A DNA stretch of 64,000 bases from NCBI GenBank assembly GCA_015680685.1, contig MNCI01022060.1, forward strand, positions 572,865 to 636,864. Reading direction: 5' to 3'. Positions within the stretch are counted from its first letter, which is position 1; every line of letters starts with the position of its first letter. Below, one piece after another: positions 46,536-57,108 of the stretch. A program made the translations under genes and the position numbers. Origin of the DNA: Gnetum montanum. Lineage: Eukaryota > Streptophyta > Gnetopsida > Gnetales > Gnetaceae. The notes under the pieces were generated by a model. That model searched no databases. It was not told the DNA's origin and saw only the letters and a program-made list of their open reading frames with translations.

Positions 46536-46979
46536 CTAGCCTATGAAGATAAGCATCTATTTCTGATCTTTTGTACACACCATGGACTTTGTGTAACCAC
46601 TACTTACATACCACAAATTACACTATTGGGCATACCCAGAAATAACACTACTGGGTTTACCAAGTAATTATACTTAAGCACTTAAGACCAATCATACTCA
46701 TTTTTGCTTACTAATAACAATAACATTAAAGTACATGGAAAAGTAAAACATTAACTAATAATATAATAAAAATTATGCTAAGTGAAGACAATAAATGAAA
46801 CTATAAGAGCCTAGTTACTATGGAATGAAAGTTATGTGGATTGTGCATCCAAGTGTTGTATTTATAAGGTTGCACACATCCCAAGATATTGTATCAATGA
46901 TGATGTAGCATGTGCAATGATATCGTAATTACAACATCATTGTTACAATATCATTACCAATGAAAAATTGACTTTATCA

Positions 46980-48020
46980 AAGAACTAGGATAGACAAGCT
47001 TGCCTTTGATATAGTTATTGATAACTCCCTCAAAAATGTCCAACAATTCATCATCAAGCAAAAGATGAATAAGTTCCATTATTGTTGAAGCCCATTGGAA
47101 GATAAAATTATAGATAGACTTAGTGGAAGTCTATTTAATGGTTAAGAGTTTCTGTAGTATGTTACATTTTCTTATGTTGTATTTGAATCTCTTCAAAAAG
47201 GCTATGAATATTTTCTCTAAGGAGGTGATAAACCCATGTGCAAGGGTCTTATGCCATTCAAGTGCATTGCCTATCATGAAATTTGAGAAACTTCACAAAT
47301 GGTGGAGGGTAGCTTGCTAATAACACGCATTCATTACGAAATATGATAACATAGTTTATGAAAGTAGATTCCCCATTGTATTTGATAAAGTTAGGCAAAT
47401 GGACTTCCTTGGGAACCTGAGCAAGTGGAATCAATTGTCTAATGGATACAACAAGAAGATGGATAAAGAAAACTATAGGACTTTTCCCATGTAACATTAT
47501 GACCTTTCATGTTTGATCTTCATTAGCTTGTAACCTAGATAATATATCTTTGAGTAGGAGCATTAGTTTAGATGAGACACTAGAAATGGATGACATAACT
47601 AGCTTACTTAAGATGAGATTGTAAATAGGCAAATCTGGCTATGGAGGTGCAAAAATAGGTATGGAAGCATGCTATGAAACATTATTTTTGGAGAAAGGTT
47701 GAGAAGGAAGAAGAAATAAGAGTGAAACATGTGGCTATTAAATTAGTGGTGTAAAGAATAATGGTTGGAACAAGTTTGATAGTGGATTAGGATTTTGAAG
47801 CTATATTTGAGGTGTTGGATTAACTGTTGTTATCTGTGGGAATAAGCTATATGCTAGTGGCAAAGTAAATGCAAGTGGAGCAATGATAGTTGGAGCTATG
47901 AAAGTGGGAGTAGTAGGGTACACTGTTTGAAGAACATGGATGAAAAATGGATTAGTGAAGTTGATAAGATTAGTGTATTGAAGGATTAGGCTTTGTGGTT
48001 GTATGATGAACTAATGAAAG
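46980..48020 (-). pseudogene. Gag fragment of a further gypsy element (H)
   Basis: Minus strand: a Pro/Ser/Thr-rich part around 48000-47600, then LVVSIRQLIPLAQ and LPNFIKYNGESTFINYVIIF (about 47415-47355). The LP-F-KYNG motif marks the start of a gypsy gag core and resembles LPKGVSLP-TKYNGEG in element A. It is truncated on the left by E's LTR. Tat affinity is inferred. Confidence 0.5.
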
Positions 48021-49008
48021 AATTCTGTGGATAGTGAGGCATGAGGGTTCTCATCCTCATCATTGTCACAAACATTGATACCATCACCATCCTTATGTTG
48101 ATCCTAAAAATGGTAACTCCCATTAAAGTTGATGTTTGGATGCTCCACCTAGAAATCCAAAATGTTTTCTCTTTGCTAGACTTTAGTGCAAGTTGTTACT
48201 TGAATTTTATCTTTGATATCCTATTGAATCATACATTAGTATACTTATGTTATATACTAAGATATATGCAAATATTAAGTTCACTATATGTATTAGGATG
48301 GGGTATGCATGCTTCCAAGTCAAGATCCTTGTCATTAGGATAACACCTCATTGTTGTTTTGGAGTGAATAGTCAAAAATATGTTTAGGTTTCAAAACCCT
48401 TTCCCAATAATTCCAATAAAGCTTTTGTATTTTTTATTAATCTACACTATTTTTCAGACTTTTAGAATTTTATAAATTATTTTTATATTAATTTTTGCTA
48501 GTTTCTAATTTAAATTATGTAATGAAATGTAGTAAAAATGTTTATGTATATTTTGGCTAAATGTCAATGATAAATGACTCAAGTGGTTAGCTTATTATCT
48601 TGTTAGGCAAGAGGTTGTGACTTCAAGTAATAACTGAGGCATTATTATATTCATTTTTAATTATTCTAATATATCCTATTATCTAGATGTCTTGAGGTGT
48701 ACTTATGGTCAAGGTGTTGGAACCTGAAATAAGTGAAACATAGCTACATCCCAAGATTTATATAAGGTTTATAACTTAGTACTACACAATAGAATCGAAC
48801 TTGTAACCTAGGATTACTAGGCTAAGGCTCATATCACTAGCCTAACACCTCATTGTTGGAGTATGCTTATAGTCATTTTCCTACACCCTCTCTTATTTTT
48901 TTATTAGAGTGCATTAGATGAACTTAGTTTTAATAATTATTTTCCCATGATACTTGTATATCTTAGAGACATAGCTCAAGTGATTATCCCATTGTTTGAT
49001 AAGGATTT
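48021..49008. other. AT-rich spacer with tRNA-like (SINE-like) relics
   Basis: No gene. Three short segments resemble decayed pol III box pairs: 48575-48640 (TCAAGTGGTTAGC then TGACTTCAAGTAA), 48770-48840 on the minus strand (ACAAGTTCGATTC), and 48970-49013 continuing past element D at 61008 (AGCTCAAGTGATTA ... TTAGTTTAAGTC). They may be copies of one SINE-type repeat. Confidence 0.35.
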
Positions 49009-49013
49009 CTAGG

Positions 49014-49893
49014 TGATGAGTCCTCAACGCAGTGGCCTCATCAATGAGGCCTCATCGACGTGGCCTCATCAATTGGGCCTTGTCGACAAGGCCCCATCAA
49101 CGCAGTGTCTATTTTCAGCTATAAATATGTGCCTACCAGCCACATTTATGGCATGAGAGATAGTAGTTGTAGTAAAGCTCTTGCAATTTTTCTAGTTGAA
49201 AGTTAGAATTTTCCTTCCAAATTCTTGTAGTAAAAGTCATTGAGTGTACAAATCTTTATTCGAGCATTGTTATACCTGAGAACGACAGCGTATGCGGTAA
49301 TAAAGAAGATCGTTTTAATAAACCTTGTAGCACTTTGGATAGATTAAATAATTTGTTTATGCATTTAATATTTTCAATTATTTATCAAATATTTCTAGTA
49401 ATAAAGTTAATGAAATAATTAAGCAAGGTAGATTACACACATAAGTACAACTGGTTGGTTTGAGTGTAACACGTATTCACTTGGTAATCGAAACAACATT
49501 ATTGCTTGGTATGCCCAATAGCATAGCGCTTGGTCACCTACTAGTAGATACGTGGGTTTAAGATGTGTACAGAAAGTGGGACTAGATGCTTATTTTAGGA
49601 CTAGTTAAGTGCTAATGAATTAGTTAGTTTAAAGTAGTTACTCCAATCACTTTTTTCTCTAGTCAAACATCAAACCATAAAAATACAATAAAAATTAGAT
49701 GTCTCAATTACACTTAACCATACGAGTGTACATCATAAGTGTAATTGGGAAGACAATGATTAACCTTAAGTCAAGAATCACTTCCTAGAAGACTAGTTCA
49801 CTAGAAATGATAAAGTCCATGGAATTTGACTGGATTATGTGTGAACGCTTTATGATTTGTATAGTTGGGTGTAGGGGTACCTTGTCTCTCATA
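49014..49893 (+). repeat. 5' LTR of element D
   Basis: It starts TGATGAGTCC, and the last bases are CTCTCATA before the primer site. It matches 60162-61002. U3 begins with alternating GGCCTCATCAA and GGCCTTGTCGAC segments (49025-49105) and a TATAAATA at 49120-49127. Confidence 0.85.
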
Positions 49894-49895
49894 AT

Positions 49896-49914
49896 TGGCA
49901 CCATTTCCAAGGAC
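49896..49914 (+). other. Primer binding site of element D
   Basis: TGGCACCATTTCCAAGGAC lies a few bases after the LTR. It resembles the Asp-tRNA-type site of element C with several changes. Confidence 0.6.
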
Positions 49915-50039
49915 TTTGTTTGTTGAAACGTGCTCTATCTAGGTGTAGTAAATACCATTAACACTGTTGTATGAACCTCAAGGTCAATATTATTTCTACT
50001 ATATATATATAATTATAAAAGCACACTAATGCTTTATTT

Positions 50040-51290
50040 CATATTGCAAAATGTTTTCTTCTTTCCATAAGCACGAAGATGTCAAACCACCAATACCATA
50101 TGAGTGCACAATGGTATATACTCATTCTGATGAGTATGTTCTAGACTTCACCTTCATCCTACATCCACAGATACATCTACAAGCTTTCCATGATACATGT
50201 ACCTTACAAAATATATACTCATTCTGATGAGTATAATAGGGACCCTTCCATCAGGAAATGGGAGGTATGATTTTATGACAAGGAGTCACCACTTGATGAA
50301 GTGATAAGTAGGAAAACCTTGCCCATCCAAAAATCTATTTCTAACATTTTTGAAAGGGTTGATAAATTATGGGACTCTTTGGATGAAAAATTTCAAACTA
50401 CAATGAATATTGCTAAAGAATCTAAAGAGAAAAATAGTGATCATAAATGTAGGAGGCGAAAAGAAGTTGAATGTACCTACCAAAGAGGGAAGGGCAAAGT
50501 TGTTGCTATAGAGGAAGTTGTGGAAACTAATTCTAATGATGAAATTAGTTGTGACATCTACTAATATGAACATCCAAAGGGGTGTTGTCAATTGATGTCA
50601 TACTTAAAGAGTTTGGGGTGTATGCATTGAATCCTCGATTAGCACATAGATAGGAACCTAAATGCTTGCCTTATCCTCAAGGTAATCCAAGGCAATTCCA
50701 ATAACAACAACAAGCTTACTACCCAAGTGGAACTCCTCAACAACCTTATAAAAAATTTCAACAATGCCACCAACCATAATCATGGTAAATGCCACTACCA
50801 AGGTAATAGTACCCTTATAGGCAAATAGCTCCATATGAGTACTATATTCAGCAACCTATCTCTCCAAAAGGTATTATAAGTCATACCACATTTTAGCATC
50901 ACTATTACCCTCTAGAGTACCACTGAACATATTCACCATCTACTAGAAGGGAGAACCCATATCCATACCATTCTCTACATCTATCTATACACATACCTCC
51001 ACCTTAAACCTAGTTACCTTCTAATCCATCAATGTAGTGTGAGATTTCTTCATAGCCACAACAACAAAATGCTACGAGAGCTATAAATTTACTACTACCT
51101 TTCTAGCCAACTGGTTCAAACAATTGATCTAGAAAAAGAACTTTTTTCTGATCCAACAGTCCTCTTCAACCCTCACAACCTAGTCTGACTGATCATCCTA
51201 CATCTCCAACACCCTCATCCTTTGCATCAAATACCTTCAGGTACCCTTCAAACAAAGTGCCACCTCGGATTCGCACTATGATGCTAACAC
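50040..51290 (+). pseudogene. gag of element D (internally deleted)
   Basis: A capsid-like HPQIHLQAFHDTCTLQN at about 50150-50205 parallels DPHQHLQAFFDACT of element C. It then jumps to KSISNIFERVDKLWDSLDEK (50331-50390), so most of the capsid is missing. A 20-bp palindromic repeat (ATACTCATTCTGATGAGTAT) is present on both sides of the HLQAF block, at about 50118 and 50216. The tail holds YEHPKGCCQLM and a Gln/Asn/Pro/Tyr-rich region. Confidence 0.55.
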
Positions 51291-51339
51291 ATGTTGTTTC
51301 TGATTGAATCAAGGTTGGCAATCTTCCTATAAAAAGATC

Positions 51340-51720
51340 TGATCTATGAAGTCTACATATTTACCTATAGATCACTATACATGAGCCATGTAAAGCTCTT
51401 CTTGACTCTGGCTTTGGAGTTAATCTCATCTCCCATGACATGTATACGGCTTGGAACCTACCACATCTCAAGAAGAGCAACATCCATCTAAAATTGAGAA
51501 ATCAATCAATTATTATCCCTCTATGATTAGTAGAGGACATTATGACCGTAGTTTATGGGTGGTCCTATCCTACTAATTTTGCACTGATCAAGGTTGAAAA
51601 CTACAAAAGTGACTTCCCCATCATTATGGGAAGGGCTTGGTTAAGCATGATCGATGCACGTATGGACATAAGGGACCTATCTCTAGAAATATCCAAAAAA
51701 ATGAATTGGAAAAGATAGAG
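51340..51720 (+). pseudogene. Aspartic protease of element D
   Basis: EPCKALLDSGFGVNLISHDM carries the DSG active site at about 51404-51412. Downstream, in another frame, are FPIIMGRAWLSMIDARMDI and DLSLEISKK. The polyprotein-cleaving fold is recognisable but interrupted by stops. Confidence 0.65.
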
Positions 51721-51832
51721 AAGAACTATATTTCATGCATCACATACAATGATAGCTGGTGCAATTACGTGCAAAAGATTTGGTCCATCAATAGTACATA
51801 CATCAAAGCATGCAATTAGTGTGCACAAGAAN

Positions 51833-51967
51833 CAAACATTGCCATATTCAATAGCCTAAAGTTGATGCAAACCCACGACTTGCCATCCTTCTTTGGCATA
51901 ATTACAAGTGGGCTAACCCACTCACTATCTACAATGAGATAGATGAACCCCACCTTGAGGAAATGTT
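51833..51967 (-). repeat. Perfect inverted copy of an RT segment between two Ns
   Basis: These 135 bases are the exact reverse complement of 52285-52419 and are bracketed by single Ns at 51832 and 51968. In the plus direction they do not continue the polyprotein. See findings; probably an assembly join. Confidence 0.9.
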
Positions 51968-52800
51968 NTATCTAGAAATCCCTAACAACTTTAAGAAAGA
52001 GTCTCTAGAGCTAAAAAATTTACTAGCTACCATGGAATATGCATTTTTAAACAATGGAAAATGGGTTAGAATTAATGTTAGACTTGCTCCTGAATAAAAA
52101 GAAAAATTGTTGAAGGTAGTTAAAAAATGGTGAACAAAATTTTCTTGGTCATATCCTACACTAACAAGAATCAATTTGAGGATATGCCAACATTGCATTT
52201 ACACTGACCCAGCCATGAAGCCTAGAAAGTAGCTACAAAGGTAGCTAAACCCCAAATTGAAGTATATAATCAAGGAGGAAATTGAACATTTCCTCAAGGT
52301 GGGGTTCATCTATCTCATTGTAGATAGTGAGTGGGTTAGCCCACTTGTAATTATGCCAAAGAAGGATGGCAAGTCGTGGGTTTGCATCAACTTTAGGCTA
52401 TTGAATATGGCAATGTTTGAAGATCATTTTTCATTGCCATTTGTGAATCAAGTGTTGGACACCATATCTGGGCATTGTTATTATAGCTTCTTGGATGGTT
52501 ATAGTGGCTACAACCAAATCCAAATTACACCAGAAGATTAGTCCAAGACAACATTCATGAGTTCCTATGAGACTTTTGCATATTGTAAGATGTGATTCGG
52601 TCTATGTAATACCCCTACAACATTTCAATGCCTGGTCCTTAGTATCTTTCAACAAAAAATCGGTAGTGGTGTTGAAGTCTTCATGGATGAATTTTCCACC
52701 TATGGAGCTACATTGGAGCAAGCCTTAGACTAACTTGAGCAAGTATTGAAGAGATATGTTGAAACAAATCTATATCTCAACTAGCAAAAGAGCCATCTCA
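51968..52800 (+). pseudogene. Reverse transcriptase of element D
   Basis: Lead-in NLLATMEYAFLNNGKWVRIN and ICQHCIYTDPAMKPRK, then KYIIKEEIEHFLKVGFIY, VSPLVIMPKKDGKSWVCINF, FLDGYSGYNQIQITPED followed by TAG at 52539-52541 where relatives have Gln, FGLCNTPTTFQC, and the catalytic region VFMDEFSTYG at about 52677-52706. Athila relatives have FMDD there, so the second catalytic Asp is replaced by Glu. It continues ILGHRITQVEIEVDPEKI. Confidence 0.8.
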
Positions 52801-52999
52801 TGGTCCAAGAAGGCATTATACTAGGGCATAGAATCACTCAAGTAGAGATTGAGGTAGATCCAGAAAAGATAAGGATCAGCCAAGGAATTATACATCAACC
52901 AAAGATAATCAAAGATTTCAAATTATTCCTTAGGCACACTGGCTACTACCCGACAATCCATAGAGAATTTCTCTAAGATCCCAAAACCGTTGGTAGAGC

Positions 53000-53480
53000 T
53001 TACAAAGAAAAATGCACCTTTCATCTAGACCAAGGAATGTGAACATGCATTCCAATAGTTAAAATAGAAACTCATATAAACACCAATCCTATGATCACCA
53101 AATTGGTCTAGATCTTTCCAGATCAGGACAAATGCATCTAACTACACCCTGGGAGTAGTGCTTATGCAAATGGACTATAAGAAATGCTCATGCTACATCT
53201 ACTATCAAGTCGAAGCATTGTGGAAGCATAGTTAAATTACACCACCATAGAGAAAGAAATAATGGTAATTGTGTACACTCTAGAAAAGTTCAAGCACTAG
53301 GTGCTTGGCTTCAAAATATTTGTGCATATAAACCATAGTGTAATCCACTTCCTCATGAGTAAGCCAATGGTTAGCCCTCGCGTCATACGGTGGCTCATGA
53401 TCTTGTAGGAATTCAATATCATAATGGTAGATTGAAGAGGAATCGAGAATGTGGTTGCTAACCACCTCTCTCATTTAAGA
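53000..53480 (+). pseudogene. RNase H of element D
   Basis: Decayed: a WTKECEHAFQ-like start near 53025, NYTTIEKEIMVIVYTLEKFK at about 53232, VHINHSVIHFLMSKP at 53320, and VVANHLSHL at 53451. It matches the RNase H order of gypsy elements with several stops and frame changes. Confidence 0.6.
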
Positions 53481-53499
53481 TGGGATAATAAAGAGGAGG

Positions 53500-54830
53500 A
53501 GAGCTCACTCTCTGATCATTTTCTAGATGAAATCCTCTTTACAAGAGCAATAAATGAACAAACGCCCATAAAAATAACATGGTATAATGGCATCCTCACT
53601 TATCTTCTTACTCAAGAGATTCCATAGGATCTTGACTTTATATAGAAGCAACAATTTCTTTATCAAGCCAAATACTTTATGGAAATCAACAAACACCTTT
53701 ATTAGGTGTGTGTAGATGGCCTAAATCATTAGTGTGTCCCTAATGAAGATCAAATATGTGTTCTCTAGGATGCTCTTGAAGGGCCTTGCAGAGGCCACTA
53801 TGCAAGGAGATGCATGATCATAAAAATCCTAATGGTAGGATACTATTGTCATAGAATATTTAGGGATGTCCACCAATTTTTCAAGTCTTGTGAACATTGT
53901 CAATGAGATGGGGGGATGATCGCTCGCATGGAAGGTCCTCAATAGTGAATTTAACCACTAAAAAGTTTTGATATATGGGGCATTGACTTCATAGATCCCA
54001 TCACATCCATGTCCAATGGAAATACATATCTTATCATAGCAATTGATTACTACACAAAATGGGCAAAAGCAACAACCTTTATTGATTGTACATCATCCAT
54101 TACTACTAGATTTATACAACAAAATATTGTAAATAGGTTTCGGGTGCCATGTTCACTAATTTTTGATAATGGAACTCATTTCATAGATGCCACTTTTATA
54201 AAATTAATGTAACACTTTGGGGTAGAACATAAGTTGACAACACCCTACCATGCCTAAGCCAATGGTTAAGCAAATGTAACCAACCAAGAGATCACAAAAA
54301 TACTGACATGGACCATTAGCAAATATAGGAAAGATTGGAGTACAAAACTTAATGATGCCCTTTGGGCTTATCATTCAACATGAAAAATTCTTATTGGATA
54401 TTCTCCATGCAAGTTGGTGTATGAAAAAATTCCAATGCTCCTGATCTAGTCTGAGCTCAGTATAGTCTCAATAGCCTATGATCTGAATCTTGACCTTAGT
54501 TTAGCACAAAAAGAAAGATTGATCAACCTGAATGTGCAAGATGAAAATCAATTAGTGGCCCTATTCTTGAATGAGGTAAATAGGCATTCAGCAAGCAACA
54601 TCATGATCTCAAAATCAAAAAAGTAAAACTTCAACTAGGAGATAAGGTTCTTTATTAGAACACCACACATGTACCTCAAAAGGAAAAATTTCAAACATTG
54701 TGGGAGGAACCTTATATAATTGATCAAACCATTTCTTCTAGGACCATGTTAAGCTACAAACTTGAAAGTCCAAATAAAAATCATTTGGTCAACATCCAAC
54801 AACTAAAACCTTTCCTAGAGCCAAGATAGA
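53500..54830 (+). pseudogene. Integrase of element D
   Basis: A broken finger (GHYARRCMI..., then KSCEHCQ at about 53886), FDIWGIDFIDPITSMSNGNT, ITRFIQ-type core with FDNGTHF (54160-54182), a TAA pair at 54255-54257 and 54267-54269 in the HPQANGQAE-equivalent block, and ALWAYHST near 54360. The C-terminal region to about 54830 is stop-rich. Activity is excluded. Confidence 0.75.
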
Positions 54831-56520
54831 CTAGTGCAACTACTACCTTAATGAATGGACAACCATGTTCTATTTATTGGATCTCCTCATTTCAACTTAG
54901 TCATGGGGGAGATGGCCTTCTATGCTAACAATCCATATGGCTTCTCAATTTTTCTAATTTTTTTTATTTCCACATTTTTGATTTTACAAGTTATTTATTT
55001 TACAAATTCTTAGATTTTCAAATTTTTCTAATTTTACCCTATTGTTAGTACATTTGAACTTTTCTTAACTATTTTACATTTTCTTATATATTTCACTTTG
55101 TTTTGTTTTGTTCAAAGTATGATATTCCTTTATTTTTGCTAATAAAAATTGCTTTATTGTCACAGGACACAATGATACTATTACTATTTACTAATGATGG
55201 TTTGTGTTTAATGTTGTGATTGTCGGTGTCTAGTTTCTATTTTTAAATTCTAATGTCTGATGACTTTGACATGGTTTATTTTTCATAAAATAGGCAATGA
55301 GTCCACATCATCTACCCATCCACTAGACTCTATTATTGTCCTTAATATGGGAATTTGAGGTCCCTTCCATTAAAGAAACTTTTAATCAATTGGTAACCTT
55401 GGTAGTTTTGGAATTAGGGAGGATTCAAAGGTTTGTAAAGGGTGTAACTTCACAAGGGCTCAATACTCTTTGTACTCTTCTACTTGCTTGAGTTCTTGAG
55501 TGCTTTTCACGAACTTCTTACCATTCCATTTCAACAATTAATAGGAAGTCAAATAAATTCTTTACATGGTGTGGTTCCCATCCAAAAATTCAAGAAAAAA
55601 AACAATGGAAATTCAAAGCACACCCCTTAGACATAATAAATGAATAAATCCTTGCATGGTGTAGTTTCCATTTCAAAAAGAATGATGGGAATTCAAAGCA
55701 CACCCCTCAAACAAATAAATGGGCTACAAGCACTAGTTATGGGACTAGAAAGACATGTACCTATGCCTAAAATTCCCCTCTAACTAAGGCCCTATCTCAC
55801 TTCCTACTTTTCTCTTTTCTTCTCTTTATGGAATGGTGGTTATCTTGTGGAAACACTCTCATGTATTATGTGGGTGGATGAGTCTTAGGGTGGTGATGTG
55901 AAGTTAGTGAAAGCAAATGGTTTTGGTTTGGACTAAGGATGGATCTTGCCAAGTCATTTTAAATACAAATTCCATAAGGGACTTCCTATGAACATAATTC
56001 GAAATTCCATTCCACCTTCTCTATCATCCATCCATGCTACCATAACTCACCTCAATACCATGTTCTATGTTATGCTCTATGTCTTGGTTTGATGTGTTCA
56101 GATTCTTGAGTAAATTCTTTTTGGTTGGTCCTTAAATTTTCATGATCATTAAATCGACTATGGGACCCACGAACTCCTTATTTGAGGTTATGTAAGGGCA
56201 ATAAGGGCATGAGATTGCTATGGGAAGGACCCTCTTGCATAGCTCTTGGCTTGATTAGTTAAGGTTCCTTACCTGTAACATTACCACAATCCTGTCTTTT
56301 GCATATTTCATTAAGTATTCTGCTCAGTGCTCCTTAACCTTTTATTTCATTCATCCCCTAAATCAATTTTTCTCCATTTTTCCAAATTTATGAGCTTCAA
56401 CACCCTCTTCTGATGTTTTCATCCTGTTATTGGCCTTTTGAGCTTTCAATTGATCCCAATGTCGTTCAAAAATTCCTTGTATTTTGCAAGTTTGACCAAA
56501 GTTAATGATGACCAATGGCT
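54831..56520 (+). other. Post-integrase spacer of element D
   Basis: AT-rich and non-coding. Part of it (55550-56280) matches the 3' interior of element F in reverse, including paired blocks with CATGGTGTGGTTCCCAT or a variant. No ORF is recognised. Confidence 0.6.
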
Positions 56521-56524
56521 AGGT

Positions 56525-56660
56525 TGACAAGGCCTCGTTCATGCAACTAACCATGTCGATGAGGCCTCATTGACTAGGCCTCATCAACACATTGTGTACA
56601 TGCTATATATATCACCTTGCAATTAAGAATTTTTTATCATTTTCTCATAACACATAAGGA
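56525..56660 (+). promoter_or_regulatory. U3-like segment with TATATATA before the third ORF
   Basis: It contains GGCCTCGTTCATG, GATGAGGCCTCATTGAC and AGGCCTCATCAACAC, the same kind of array as the U3 of D's LTR, then TATATATA at 56604-56611 and TTTTTGCAATTTTTCAG, like TCTTGCAATTTTTCTAG of the LTR. It could be an internal promoter for the third ORF or a relic of an LTR. Function is inferred. Confidence 0.4.
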
Positions 56661-57108
56661 ATTTTTGCAATTTTTCAGAGCCCATAACTTCCCAACTGTT
56701 TGTCCAAATCACTCCATTTTTTGATCCTACACTTATCGAAGGTAAGATCTTCATTGTGGGTGTTGAAAACCTTAAGGTTTCCAATGAAAAATTGATGAAA
56801 TTTTTTGGAAATTTTTCTAACTCCCCCAAAGGGTTAATAACCTTAATAACATATAAACATAAACTTTTTCAAGAGTTAACCCTTCCAACAACCTCTGGGA
56901 TGATTTATTAATAATAACACATGAATAAAATGATAATTGGAGTAATTAAATTAGTCATAATCACAACTTAGCCAAGTGTAACTATCCTTAAGAGATAAGG
57001 TATTCCAATTTCTTTAAGTTACACAACGATTACTAACCCATGGTCTCATTGTGATTATAGATAGCATGAAAACAAAAGCACCCATAGGAAGGAGAACCCT
57101 ATCAACCA

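Larger units (their letters stand above)
39611..46979 (-). mobile_element. Element E: Athila-like fragment (gag, primer site, split 5' LTR)
   Basis: In reverse orientation: LTR at 42070-42354 plus 46541-46979, a primer site at 42051-42068, and gag leftwards to 39611. There it is cut by the end of element B's LTR, as if B inserted into E. The LTR is interrupted by element F. The pol part of E is not in the window. Confidence 0.75.

Noticed and set aside
51929-52198. 89-codon minus-strand ORF
   Set aside because: It is the shadow of the RT lead-in plus the inverted artefact segment, and contains an N.
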